Shown here piece after piece: positions 10,832-21,775 of a stretch of 64,000 bases of DNA. The stretch comes from Doryteuthis pealeii (lineage: Eukaryota > Mollusca > Cephalopoda > Myopsida > Loliginidae). The stretch covers positions 90,093,991 through 90,157,990 of the forward strand of contig CM042138.1 in assembly GCA_023376005.1 (NCBI GenBank), read 5' to 3'. A model generated the notes under the pieces. The model was not told where the DNA came from, did no database searches, and was given only the letters and a program-made list of their open reading frames with translations. Positions within the stretch are counted from its first letter, which is position 1; each line of letters starts with the position of its first letter. The translations under genes were made by a program, and so were the position numbers.

Positions 10832-11100
10832 ACTGTTTCCGTATTTGCATCGCCTGCTTTTTCAATTAAGTATTGAACAGGCTAACCGCTGCTTAACTTC
10901 GGTGATCCCCAGAAACTGGTGCTTTCAGCGTGTCTTAACATTAATAGATTCCATTCCGAAATCAATGTCTGCATTTGTTTCAACACATCACATTGCTTTT
11001 AGTTCTGTCTTTCTTAAACCTCTCTCTTCTTGGACGGCAGAGCAGGGTGTAGATACTCTAAACACCGACTTGAATTTTCCTAACTATTCTATTTATTAAA

Positions 11101-11370
11101 TGGAGGTGCTTATGGTGCAATGGTTATCGGCGTATGAAATCAACTCGGCGACCAGAGTTCAAATTCGTTACGAATCTATTTGCATTTCCCATAGCGCTAA
11201 TATCTTTGAGAACGGTATGTATTAAGGTATTCCCCAGCTATAACTAAATAGTAAGACAGACCGGGTTCTTTGATCCTGATATGGCAACCAGTCTAGGAGA
11301 AGAAAAATTCTGAATTGAAACTTGTTGAAAACCGCACAAAAATGGCCTTACAGAGAGGTTGGTAAATACG
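11101..11370 (+). repeat. tRNA-derived SINE (family 3)
   Basis: 'ggtgcttatggtgcaatggttat' and 'agttcaaattcg' form the tRNA-like head. The body has 'agtaagacagaccgggttct' and 'gagaagaaaaattctgaatt', and the tail is 'acagagaggttggtaaat'. Confidence 0.65.
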
Positions 11371-11415
11371 CAATATTTTTTATTTATTTATTTGCCCCTT
11401 TCCTGATATTATTTT

Positions 11416-11676
11416 GGACCATATTACCTTTAGGCACCCCTTTTTGGTCTCGATTAAGAAAAGACATGTTGTTCATTTACACCGTCAATATCCGGTTGTT
11501 TGTTAGAGGTTAGAGTTAGGGGTTAGGGTTAGGGTTACGGGTTAAGGCTTAGTTTTATAATTAAAAAAAAATATCTAAAATCGTCTGTTAAAGCAACCGG
11601 TTTTTGGCGGTGTAAATGAAAAACATTTCCTTTCTTAATCGAGATCAAAAAGAGGTGCCTAAAGGTCATATGGTCC
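11416..11676. mobile_element. MITE with GGACC ends and TTAGGG-like loop, copy 1
   Basis: Long inverted termini run 'ggaccatattacctttaggc...cccctttttggtctcgatt...caccgtcaatatccggtt' and back. The loop (about 11508-11548) is a degenerate GGGTTA array. It is flanked by the perfect 8-bp duplication 'attatttt' at 11408-11415 and 11677-11684, as made by hAT, P or Merlin transposases. No protein is encoded. Confidence 0.85.
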
Positions 11677-11929
11677 ATTATTTTTCCCAATAAATATTTT
11701 TAAAGAAGTAAACCAAAATCAACTGAAATAGATTGGCAATCTATTTTTTATTCCAATGCATAAGATTGATTTGCAGATGAATTGAGAATAATCGAGAATT
11801 TTGGGGAAAATCTATTAATTCTTTGGTAAAGAGGAAAAGAAAAAATAAAGATAGATAATAAATTGATACAAAAACTGTCAATAACCAGTTGTTGACTCCA
11901 TGTCCCGCTATCTTAACTCAAATATAGGA

Positions 11930-12178
11930 AGGTTGGTTCAACTCATTCGGTAGCGCATTCGCCTAGGAACCACAAGGTTCTGAGTTTGATATCAGCCCTT
12001 GTAAACCCAGCCATGAGTAGCACAGTTCGAGTAATCTTAACTGTACGATAAAGTGGGGTCTGACAGTAGGCGTGGTGCTCCACTTCAACATGGACAATCT
12101 CTTTTTGTCTAGTACTAGTGAAAAGCGGATAGACTCCCTCGATGTCCGGCTGATACCGACCAGGGACTACTGCCAATT
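11930..12178 (+). repeat. tRNA-derived SINE (family 1), near full length
   Basis: A box 'aactcattcggtagcgc', anticodon-like 'ctaggaaccacaagg' and B box 'tgagtttgatatcagcc' are followed by the conserved body 'gagtagcacag', 'gtggtgctccac', 'agtactagtgaaaagcgg', 'atagactccctcgatgtc' and 'ggctgataccgacc'. An AT run follows at 12180-12200. Confidence 0.75.
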
Positions 12179-12665
12179 TTATATATATATATATATATTT
12201 AAAATATAGGTAATAAATATATTTGTAGGCAATTGGGATTCATCATGATTTCAAAATGTTCACCTTTACCCTCATATTCCTTTTTTTTCCAGTTCTCTGG
12301 CCAGGTCCAAATATTTATCTCTCTTTTCGTTTTTTTTTTCATTTTCACGGCAAAATCCATTAGATAATTCTATTATATCATTATCACTCCTTGTGAGTTG
12401 TTTACTCCTGTGTCAGCTTGTTGTCTTTCCCTAGAATCTGAGTGATAGCAAGTCTCCTCAGGTTTACGGCCCACGGGCTGGACCCGGCCCGCGAAGGCAT
12501 TTTATCATGCCCGCCGACGGTACTTGAATTTGTTTGTTAAAACGTACGGAACGCGAGACGTTCTGATACCATTTAAATTTAAATATGAATGGGAATTATT
12601 GAAAATATAAACGAAATATCATTTAGAATTATTTAGGATTTATAACATTGCAAATTATATACATA

Positions 12666-13346
12666 CAGGATGATTAAAAAGTACCTTCTTATTTTAAACT
12701 ATTTGGACCATATGACCCTTTTTGATCTCGATGCAGAAGGACATGTTTTTCATTTACACCGTCAATATCCGGTTGATTGTTAACAGACGATTTTTTAGAG
12801 TTTTTTAAATTATAAAACTAACCCCTAACCCTAACCCTAACCAACATCCGGATATTGACGGTGTAAATGAAAAACATGTCCTTCTGAATCGAGATCAAAA
12901 AGGGGTGCCTAAAGGTCATATGGTCCAACTATTTATAATTTCCTATATGCAGTTACATTTTTCACAATTCTTTAATGTTCCTTAATATATAGCAGTTAAA
13001 TTTGTGTTGTTGGTGTTTCTCCTTCACATTTGCTATTGCTGTTCGTGAATGGCTAAATCATAAGCGACCGGCCAAAAGTCCTAATTTAACACCTTGTCAC
13101 TTTTTCTTTGGGGTTGGTTAAAGGAGAAAGTCTATACTACGAAACCAACAACTTTGGAAGAACTTGAAGGGCGAATACGAATTGATGCGATTCTCGAGCG
13201 GCTTGAGAGGCTTAAGGCGCCTATATAGAATTTTAAACAAAACTTGATTTTATGGGATTTCTTTTTATATTCCTTTTTTGTAAAAATAATAATTCAGAAA
13301 TAAATTATAAGATTTTAAAAATAGGGAGTTACTTTACAATCACCCA
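12666..13346 (+). mobile_element. Tc1/mariner-type remnant, interrupted by a MITE
   Basis: The left TIR 'ggatgattaaaaagtacctt' pairs with the right TIR whose reverse complement is 'gggtgattgtaaagtaactc'. Between 13060 and 13200 the plus strand still encodes, in broken frames, a 'SPNLTPCHFFFG'-like block and 'TKPTTLEELEGRIRIDAI'. These are characteristic of the transposase C terminus around the last catalytic acidic residue; that residue itself appears changed. The element is dead and carries the MITE at 12705-12926. Confidence 0.65.
12705..12926. mobile_element. MITE with GGACC ends and TTAGGG-like loop, copy 2
   Basis: Inverted termini 'ggaccatatgacc' and 'ggtcatatggtcc', with inner 'caccgtcaatatccgg' on each arm and the loop 'ccctaaccctaaccctaacc'. 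The perfect 8-bp target duplication is 'aactattt' (12697-12704 and 12927-12934). Confidence 0.9.
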
Positions 13347-13349
13347 GTA

Positions 13350-14230
13350 TACTAGCCTAATTACCCCCACCGGAGGGTTTTAAGCTTGTTATTTAATAAT
13401 TTTTGCGCTCAAAATTCTAGTGATGTTTTACCATAGACAAAATCTATAAATCATTCAAATTTTACAATAAAAGAGACATTTCTTTTGTTGATTTACGTTT
13501 AATAGAAAAACCCCGGGGTATGAAAAAATCAGAAATCGTCAATGACTCTAAATTGCCTAACTTTCATACTTTTTCAATAGCATTTTTGGATTCAAAATGC
13601 ATTTACAAAACAATTTCTAGCAGTAGCGACGCTCTAGGACTCATTTTACAGATAAAAATAGATTACAAAAAGTCGCCATTTTTCGCGACCTCTCGCAAAT
13701 TTAAAGAGCTAAAAATCGAGATAACTCCACCAATTTTTAGAATTGGAAGCTCAATTGGGGAATGTTTAACTTTAACGTAGTCCATACCTGGACAAAATTT
13801 CAGAAAAATTGAAGTGGGTAGGTGACATGGGCTGGATGATTTGATATGGAATTACCCAGTATGTATAGTAATGTTATTGAAGAAATAAACAAAATAAAAG
13901 CCTTTGTAAAAGTCAGTTGGACGTATACCACCGACAAATTCTGCTTCAATGATAAAGTAAAAAAAAAAAAAAAAGAAAAAAAAAAAAGATTTTCATACTT
14001 CTATTTAATCTCATTTTATTTATTTTATAAACATGAAATGAAATTCTGTATAAACCAATTGGAATGAAGCATAATACATTTCATCAACGTGGCGAAAAAT
14101 ATTTGAATATCTTACAAAGCACTCCATTACAAAGCACCCCATTACAAAGCGTGTGAGTATAAATAGAAGGGTATAGGGGTACTCTTAATTACTTTTCCTG
14201 TGTAGGGTAATTGCAGCATCTGCTTTTAGT
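13350..14230. other. No recognisable gene or element
   Basis: AT-rich sequence with an A-rich run at about 13958-13988. The 86-codon frame at 13520-13780 shows no motif I recognise. 'attacaaagcaccc' is repeated at about 14112-14145. Confidence 0.5.
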
Positions 14231-14236
14231 TAATTG

Positions 14237-14724
14237 GTTGGTGGGATTTAACGGCATGACAACCCTTGTTGGGTCATTTTAGGCCGAAGACATTTTGTTT
14301 TATTCCCTTTTTTATGGGTATTAAATTTGTTTAAACTCATTTTTTAAACTCGTGTTTTTCTATTTAACCCATAGATGGGACCCTAACAGGTACTACCACT
14401 CCGGGTCAGAGTGGACCTGGAAGTTATGGTAATGAAGGGGTACTCCACTATCCCCAGAGTTCTCGAACTGGAACTTTAACATCAGATAGAGTTTACCGTT
14501 AACATAGGACACTAAAACCCTCAGTCATCGCCTTCTAGCCCATATATGATAAAAGTGTCTGTGGCTTGCCATAAGAGCAATAGGGTTGAAACAATCATAT
14601 AGATGTTAAGGCCTGACGTGACCAGCCCATTGGTCGGAGGAGGCCTCTCCGACCGCCCGTCTATCCTAAGCAGGGCCCAAAGTGGAGTGTTGCATTTCAT
14701 GGACTGCTCAGCCAGCAGGGGTTC
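14237..14724 (+). repeat. S-family repeat, copy 3 left part (split by gypsy)
   Basis: Starts 'ggtgggatttaacggcatgac' and runs through 'ccactccgggtcagagtgga' and 'actgctcagccagcaggg'. It is interrupted at 14725 by the LTR retrotransposon and resumes at 19999. Confidence 0.85.
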
Positions 14725-14974
14725 TGTTATATCTTGGAAATACATAAACGAGAAGGTTGAGTGGTTGTAATAATAATTTATTACAAATAATACAAATAAC
14801 AAAATAAAACGGCTTTCGGCCGGCAAGGTAAAAAAGTCTCTTGGTAAGATTACTTATCTTGGAAAGTTGTCGCACGTGTGTTTGGAGATCAACTCGCATT
14901 ACTGAGCTAATCCACTGTTGCTCTTTATATACGTATCTCATTTGCATACGTGAGGGTTACTTCTCTTTACAACA
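14725..14974 (-). repeat. 3' LTR of the gypsy element
   Basis: Plus-strand ends TGTTAT...ACAACA. Nearly identical to 19742-19993. Confidence 0.92.
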
Positions 14975-15734
14975 CCTCCCCCTGAAGCTGAAATCTTCTT
15001 GATTTTAGCTTCACAATACCGCTTTCGTTTGGGATCAGGGCTCAGACGCCTGACGACTTTTCTTTTTCTGGCACTTTTTCTTATGGGCAGCGTTTCCTGC
15101 GGCGAAGAATTCTGTCTAGCCTGTATGGCAGGCTCAGGAGAGACATTCATTGGTTCCTGTGCACACAAGGGTTTGGGAATATCAAATGTGTCACACAAAA
15201 TTTCCATCGGAATTTCTTCTTCACTTTCAGAAGATCTTGGGCGGATTTGATTTATATGCCTTTTGCAGATAAACTTTGGGCCTTGAATGGTGTATACCAT
15301 GTTCCCAATTCTCTTATTTATAATTCCATCCATCCAATAATTTTTTCCTTTTTGAAAATTTTTAAAATAAATTTTATCTCCTGTACTATAGTGCCGTACT
15401 AGAAAGTTTTCTTTTCTGGTAACTTTCTTCTTTTTGTCTGGTAATAGTCTATCAAATATTGACCTTATCTTTCTAGCAAACATAAGTTCTGCAGGGGACG
15501 AATTTAAATCATTGCTTGGATTTGGTGTTACCCTGTAGATGGCTAGAAACTTCTGAATAGTTCGATCATCTGTGTCAATATTTTTATTCTTTTGTAATGC
15601 ACGCTTAAACGTGTCCACAAACTTCTCTGCCAATCCATTTGATCTAGGATGGTTTGGCGTAGTGATATGTTGTATGTCCAGGGAATTACAGAATTCTTTG
15701 AATTCATATCCCGTGAATGCTGTACCATTATCAC
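14938..15734 (-). pseudogene. gypsy integrase C-terminal region (broken)
   Basis: Two overlapping minus-strand frames (15543-15734 and 14938-15633) carry the end of the integrase core and the C-terminal domain. 'NPSNDLNSSPAELMFARKIR' is the conserved segment after the catalytic core in gypsy integrases, and a Lys/Arg-rich tail ('RKSARKRKVVRRLS') follows. A frame change separates this from the upstream integrase frame. It runs into the 3' LTR. Confidence 0.8.
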
Positions 15735-15771
15735 TGACTATTGTTCTAGGTACACCAAAGCGACTGAATAT

Positions 15772-16434
15772 TTAATCCAGAGCGTTTATGGTGTTCTTTG
15801 ATGTAGGATGTCTGGTTTTGAATATTTCCGGCCATTTTGAAAATGAATCCACTGCAATTAAGTAAAAGAATCCATTTAAAGGTCCAGCATAGTCAATATG
15901 TAGACGTGACCAGGGAATGTCTGATTTTGGCCATGGGTTAGTCTTCACTGGAGGATCTTTAGCCGCTAATTGACATCCTTTACAAACTTTTACCCAGTTT
16001 TCCACTTCTTTGTCCATACCAGGCCAATAAACATATCCTCTGATTAGGGATTTCATCCTTGAAATACCAGGATGGCCTGTGTGAAATTCTTTTAGAATTT
16101 TTCTTCGTAAGACTTGTGGAATTACAATTCTTTCTGCATACATTAGTATGTCTTCACAGATGGAAAAAGGTGAAATTTTTATTACCTTTTTATTCTTTTC
16201 AGTCCATCTTACTTGATTTTTCATCTTATTTATGAAATCATCCTTCACAGCTTCTTTTTTAATTTCCTCTAGGGTCACTGGAAGTTCTCGAATTGTGTTA
16301 CAAACTGAATTAGAACATTCATTTTCGTCCTTGAGTGCTGCTATTACTGTTTCTTCGAAACTTTCACCATACTGTGGAATCAATCTGGATAATGCATCTG
16401 CATGTCCAAGCTTTTTAGATGACACATGTTCCAT
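15772..16434 (-). pseudogene. gypsy integrase N-terminal zinc-binding domain and core start
   Basis: Shows the H2C2 zinc-binding motif (His in 'FHTGHPGISRMK', then Cys in 'VCKGCQLAAK') and the first catalytic Asp block 'LHIDYAGP', with 'VDSFSKWPEI' following. An RNase H/integrase linker ('GHADALSRL') lies at the N-terminal side. The frame is separated from the RNase H and C-terminal parts by frameshifts. Confidence 0.88.
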
Positions 16435-16457
16435 CTTAAATTGGTAGTTTAGCAGGG

Positions 16458-16967
16458 TTACGGCCCATCGCTGTAATCTGTTCGCCGTATGATTGATCCG
16501 AAAGTCGTTAATAATGGTTTATGATCCGTCTGAAGGATAAATGTTCGTCCGTGAAGGAAACGATTAAAATTTTTGATTCCAAAAATTATCGACAACGCTT
16601 CCTTCTCAATTTGGCTGTAATTTCTTTCAGCTGAGATGAGAGTTCTGGAGGCATGTGCGATGGCTTTCGTAGTTCTATCTTCATATTTATGGAGCAATAC
16701 AGCACCAACTCCATAGTCACTTGCGTCCGTTGCTAGAATGATTTGCTTATCTGGGTCAAAATGCGCTAAGGCTAAATCTGATAACAGACAACGTTTAATT
16801 TTCTGAAAAGCAGATTCGCATTCTTTCGTCCAATCCCATTTAACGCCTTTTTTTAATAACTCATTCAGTGGGGTTCTTAAATTATGTATATTAGCAATAT
16901 ATATGGCGTAGTATTGCACCAAGCCCAAAAATGATTGCAATTTTGTCACTGAATTTGGCGCAGGCAT
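16458..16967 (-). pseudogene. gypsy RT connection and RNase H domain
   Basis: Contains 'LQSFLGLVQYYAIYI' and 'LATDASDYGVGAVL' (first RNase H Asp), then 'EKEALSIIFGIKNFNRFLHG' (catalytic Glu) and 'LQTDHKPL' (second Asp). The frame ends in a shift at about 16490, just before the integrase frame. Confidence 0.9.
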
Positions 16968-17028
16968 TTTCTCAATCGCTTCGTTCCGTTGCGGATCCGG
17001 TTTCGACCATCCTTATCAATGATTTGGC

Positions 17029-18432
17029 CTAGGTACTTGATCTTTCCATGAAAAAATCACATTTTTCCGGACTCAACCGAAATCCAAATTCCTCTATCTT
17101 TTGAATACTTCTGACATGTTTCTTGTGCTCTTGCATATTTTTGCTTTTGATCAGTATATCATCTAGATATGCCATCGCAAATTCTAGTCCTGCGAGCATT
17201 GTGTCCATCACCTGCTGAAAAAGGGCAGGGGCTACCTTCAAACCAAAAGGCAGTCTTTTAAGTTTGAAAATACCTTTATGAGTATTAATGCACAGGAATT
17301 TAGAGCATTCTTCATTTACTTTAATTTGCAAATATGCGTCAGAGAGGTCAATCTTGGAAAATATTTTTCCACCATTCAATTTCGAGAATAGATCTTCTGC
17401 TGAAGGAAGTGGGTAATTGTGGTCCTTCAAGCACTCGTTTAAACCAGTTGAGAAATCTGCATAAACTCTTATCGTATTATTTTTCTTTTTGACATAAACT
17501 GTCGGACTGGCCCAATCAGTATGGTCAACTTTCTTAATTACGTCCACTTTTTGAAGTCTTTCTAACTCCTTTTCGATCGCGTCCATCGAAGAAAAAGGTA
17601 CATTTCTCTTTAGTTTAAAAACTGGTGTGGCATTTTCTTTTAACTCAAATTTGGCTTCTGTCTTCACGCAGTGTCCAAGACCTTCTGAAAATACTCTTGG
17701 AAATTCAGCTTTCAAGTCCTCCAGGAAACTTTTCATCTGACTAGATTTCACCATTTTTAACTTGTTACAAAAAGAGTTTGCAGGTCGTTCCCACAAGTTA
17801 AACAGTACTATCAGGTCGACTCCGAATAGACAAGTGTTCCTTCCTGGTACTACATACACCTTCGACTTGTAAGTTTGGTCCAAAAATGAAATATTGCACC
17901 TCAGTTCCCCTTTAAAATCCAATTTTCTTCCACACACACTTTTCGCCATTTTGCTGGTTTCCATTAACTTCGGACGACCGATTGTTTTCCAGATATCTTC
18001 ATCAATGATACTGATATCTGACCCACTATCCAGTAGTAAGGTAACAGTATGCCCATTAATACGTACATCCACATACTTTCTTTTTTCACTACGTTTTTCA
18101 CTCGGCTTTACTTTTTTCGCTCGAAGTGTATTAACTCTGTCGGTCTTTTGTTTCTTCTTACGGCAGTAAGAACCCTTGTGGCCTTTAAATCCACAATTAA
18201 AACAAGTTTTATTTCTGAACCAGCAACTTTTTCTTGTGTGTCTCGTACTCCCACAGCATTCACAATTTTGGGTTTTGTACGTTTTAGGGATCCTTTGTCC
18301 TTTGACGCGTTGTACTTTCCATACATTTTTCTCTTCAATGCGGGTGTTGTCTCGCTTCACATTGATTAGTCGTTGGCACTCTTCTGTAACTTTTTGTAAA
18401 GTTATATTTGGGTCTGACTCCATTATTGTCAA
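17029..18432 (-). pseudogene. gypsy zinc knuckle, protease and reverse transcriptase
   Basis: A 467-codon open frame. Near residues 50-90 it has two Cys/His clusters ('CECCGSTRHTRKSC' and the CCHC knuckle 'CFNCGFKGHKGSYC'). About residues 130-150 it has the protease 'LLLDSGSDISIID'. From about residue 290 it has reverse transcriptase with 'LPFGLKVAPALFQQVMD' and the catalytic 'YLDDILIKS'. The frame stops by a shift after 'KCDFFMERS', before the RNase H part. RT catalytic residues are intact. Confidence 0.93.
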
Positions 18433-19079
18433 GATCCTAGATCTAATGTCTTTGTCTCTAGGTGCTGTTAATCCTTGAACGAAAATAAGACATTTAAAAA
18501 GATCTGCCGAAATTTCACTGAGTTTGAACGACTAGCATAAACAATTTACAGTACAAGCATATTCTAAATAATCTTCATTCTCAGATTTTTGTATATTTAA
18601 ACATTTATACCTAGAATGGAAAAGACTGTCTCGCTTATCAAAAATTGTAGACAACGTATGAATTGTTTCTTGAAACGATATTTCTTCTTTGGCAAAATTA
18701 AATTTGCGTACTTGGTATTTTCGTCTGTTCCAAATTTTTGAAGTAAAAGTGTCACTTTTTCTTCGTCAGTCCAGTCACTGCACCTTTTCGTAAAAATTGT
18801 TTCAAATCTTCTGAAATATGCAGGGAATGTATCTCCCGAGTCTGGGGAATAATGAAACTCAGATAATAAATTTGAAATTCCCTCTGCAGAGAAAAAATTC
18901 GTTTTTTTCTCACCTATCGAGGCTAGCATTATTTTTTCAAAATGTTTCTGTTGTGTCAACATTTGTTGTTGTAACATCTCGGTTTGTTCTTTTTGTATTT
19001 GTTGAATTAACAGAGTTTGTCTCTGTTGTTCTTGAATGCTAATAGTTAGCATCTTCGTAAGTTCAGCTAATTGCTCCAT
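18430..19079 (-). pseudogene. gypsy gag-like region (frameshift and in-frame stop)
   Basis: Starts with 'MEQLAELTKMLTISIQEQQ', a Gln-rich predicted coiled coil, then 'FHYSPDSGDTFPAYFRRFE' and 'WTDEEKVTLLLQKFG', a retrotransposon Gag pattern. The open frame ends at 18597. Downstream Gag-like residues ('CLNIQKSENEDYLEYACTV') continue in another frame and meet a TAG near 18530, before joining the frame of the zinc-knuckle ORF. Confidence 0.8.
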
Positions 19080-19741
19080 ATTAGCTTAACACAGTAATAA
19101 TTTTACACAGTTCAATTCAAAATGTCCTTTTAAAGTTCAACAACTGTAATTTTACAAAAATTCGCAAAAAGCAGTACTTTTTCAAAATTTTCAAAAAGTT
19201 ATTTTTAATTTACACAAAACACTATAAACAAAAACCTTTTTCAACAAAAATACGTTTACACGTGCCAAAAATACGAAAAATATTTACCAAACAATAAGTA
19301 CATACTCCTCAATGATTCGTAACTTTACGTTTTAGGTTCGAATCCAGCTCGCGTTTCCCAAGTATTTTTCCGTTGTACACGTCAACAAATGTACAATAAT
19401 ATCTTCCGGGATATTTGTTTACGTCGCACGCCAATATTTCAGAGAACAAAACTTTTTCATTACCTTTCGTGAGTCTTTATCCAAAAGAAAATCCGTACTT
19501 TTCACTAGATATTGTAGATCTCTCGAATCTCAATTTGAAGACTTTTATCCAGTATTTACGAAAGTAATACTGTAGTCGTTCGCATAATTCTTTGCCGCTG
19601 TGATTTAAAAAAAAAATCCTGACAGTACTTTTTTCGTACGAAATCCTTGAATCAAATTTCTCACTTCGTCACTTTTATGTTATTGCATTAAATATTTTTC
19701 GTGAGTTCGTCATTAGACCTTTTTAGAAGGTCGTTCATCCT

Positions 19742-19993
19742 CGTTATGTCTTGGAAATACATAAACGAGAAGGTTGAGTGGTTGTAATAATAATTTATTA
19801 CAAATAATACAAATAACAAAATAAAACGGCTTTCGGCCGGCAAGGTAAAAAAAAGTCTCTTGGTAAGATTACTTATCTTGGAAAGTTGTCGCACGTGTGT
19901 TTGGAGATCAACTCGCATTACTGAGCTAATCCACTGTTGCTCTTTATACACGTATCTCATTTGCATACGTGAGGGTTACTTCTCTTTACAACA
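19742..19993 (-). repeat. 5' LTR of the gypsy element
   Basis: Matches 14725-14974 with few differences: the terminal TG is CG here, an A-run is two bases longer, and one 'tata' reads 'taca'. I could not assign a standard tRNA primer site in the adjacent interior sequence. Confidence 0.9.
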
Positions 19994-19998
19994 GGTTC

Positions 19999-20115
19999 CT
20001 CCTTAAGAATCACGAATCGCCACCCACCGCCAACAGGTAGCCCCATTGTGTAGTCTTACCCCTTTGCAGAGGTACAGTTGGTGTATTCTAAAGATCCAGC
20101 CGACAGGGCTGCAAC
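19999..20115 (+). repeat. S-family repeat, copy 3 right part
   Basis: 'ctccttaagaatcacgaatc', 'gccaacaggtagccccattg', 'gcagaggtacagttggtgta' and 'agccgacagggct' complete the S element broken by the gypsy insertion. Confidence 0.85.
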
Positions 20116-20589
20116 TATTAATTTATTAATTCTGCAACGAAGTCAAAACAAGTTGTGTCTATTGCAATCTTACCCAACAAAAACCAATAAAAAACATTAT
20201 ATAAAAACATATTTTTCCGCACTTTAACATAATAGCGATTTCAATGTTGTTTGATGTCAAATTAAGTGAAGCTATTAATATAATTAGATATTATAGACCT
20301 GATTCACCATTTCTATATAATTTGTGTTTATTTCAGTGGTAATAAATCAAATGGAATGATCTCCCTTTGTTACCAAAGGAAACGGATGTAATTACTTCCC
20401 TTTATTATAACACTTCGGTGCCAAACAGATAGATATAACTCCAGACGTTATTTCAAGTAATTTCACTAAAACTGAATAAACTTCCTAAGCAAATCTCTCT
20501 TCTGTTGTTTACAACAATTTATTTTCCATCAAAATCTTTTAAATCCCAATTTGTTGATGAATTTTACAAATAGAATTTTATATTATGAT

Positions 20590-20700
20590 GTCATTGGTTG
20601 GTTGGGTTTTACGGCATGTCAACCCATTTAGTCATTTTATATCGAAGACGCTTTGTTTTATTAATTTTTGACGGGCTGACATGCCGTTAAAATCACTTAA
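20590..20700. repeat. S-family tail fragments, head to head
   Basis: 'ggttggttgggttttacggc' in plus orientation is followed by 'gctgacatgccgttaaaatc' in minus orientation, forming a short inverted pair. Confidence 0.6.
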
Positions 20701-20919
20701 TCAATCAACAAATACTTTCCTCATCATTATGTATATTTTGATTTTTTAAAAATATCTTCGAATATAAATCAAATTATATTTTTTGCACAAAAAGCATAAA
20801 ATGCCACCAACCAACTTACAATAAAATATATATCTTATCATGATAAACATCATAATGTTCGTAACTAAATGTCTAAATTTAGAAAAATATATTTATGATA
20901 AATGTTTTATTTTCTTAGT

Positions 20920-20931
20920 TTCATCCGGACA

Positions 20932-20962
<31 letters not shown>

Positions 20963-21300
20963 CAACTGCCCTTTATATGTGTATAGATAGATTACTTCCA
21001 GACTACTTAGAGTAGTAGTCCCGGTTAGGTTCCCATCAATGGGCCAAATAAATCTGTTTGCAAATTATTTGTATTAGATAGGAATACAACCGTGTATGAT
21101 ACAAAATTGCACTAACAATTAATATGAACATAAAATATAGGCAATTCCCCAAACATAAACATATATGCATAAAATAACATCAGACGGGTTGACATGCCGT
21201 TAAAATCAATTAATCAATCAACAAATACTTTCCTTATCATTAGGCTACAGACATTGATTTAGACATTTAGTTACAAACATTATGATATTTATCATAAGAT
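20920..21300 (-). repeat. ~370-bp dispersed block, inverted copy of 38775-39150
   Basis: 'tttcatccggacatacatac', 'cctttatatgtgtatagatag', 'aggttcccatcaatgggcca', 'aggcaattccccaaacataa', 'gacgggttgacatgccgtta' and 'aatactttccttatcattag' all occur in reverse order and orientation at 38775-39150. A (CATA)n run is at 20932-20960. Confidence 0.85.
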
Positions 21301-21309
21301 ATATTTTAT

Positions 21310-21775
21310 TGTAAGTTAGTTGGTGGGATTTTATGGCATATCAACCCTTGCTGGCTTATTTTATGCTGGAGACGTTTTTTTATCAATTCTTGATGGTACT
21401 CAATTTTTTTAAACGCATTTTCTTTAAACTCATTTTTTCTATTTAACCCATAAATGGGACCCTAACAGGTACTATCACTCCGGGTCAGAGTGGACCAGGT
21501 AGTAATGGGAATGAAGAGGTACTCCAAATTCCCTTGAGCTCCAGAATTGCAACCTCACTATCAGATAGAGTTTAACGTCATACCCAGGACATTAGACCCT
21601 CAGCCACGCCTTCAAATACATATGATAAAAAAGGTTAGGACTTACCATAAGGGTAATAGGGTTGGGACAATCATATAGGTGTTAGGGCTTGACGTGATCA
21701 GCCGATTGATCGGAGGGGACCTCTCCGACTGCCTTTCTCACCTAAGTAAGGACCAAAGTGGATTGTTGGATACTG
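21310..21775 (+). repeat. S-family repeat, copy 4
   Basis: 'gttggtgggattttatggca', 'cccataaatgggaccctaac', 'cactccgggtcagagtggac', 'catataggtgttagggcttg' and 'agtaaggaccaaagtggatt'. Truncated at the far end. Confidence 0.8.

Larger units (their letters stand above)
14725..19993 (-). mobile_element. Ty3/gypsy-type LTR retrotransposon
   Basis: A 5.27-kb element with ~250-bp LTRs at both ends and a 5-bp direct duplication 'ggttc' (14720-14724, 19994-19998). On the minus strand the domain order is Gag-like coiled coil, CCHC zinc knuckle, aspartic protease, reverse transcriptase, RNase H, integrase. This is the gypsy order, with integrase last. A G-rich polypurine tract ('cttcagggggagg' on the minus strand) abuts the 3' LTR. 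No env frame is seen. The LTRs differ by about three substitutions and one small indel, so insertion was recent, yet the coding region has several frame breaks. Confidence 0.93.

Noticed and set aside
11508..11548. TTAGGG-like tract as a chromosome end or ancient telomere fusion
   Set aside because: It is short, degenerate and lies in the loop of a transposable element present at four places with target duplications.
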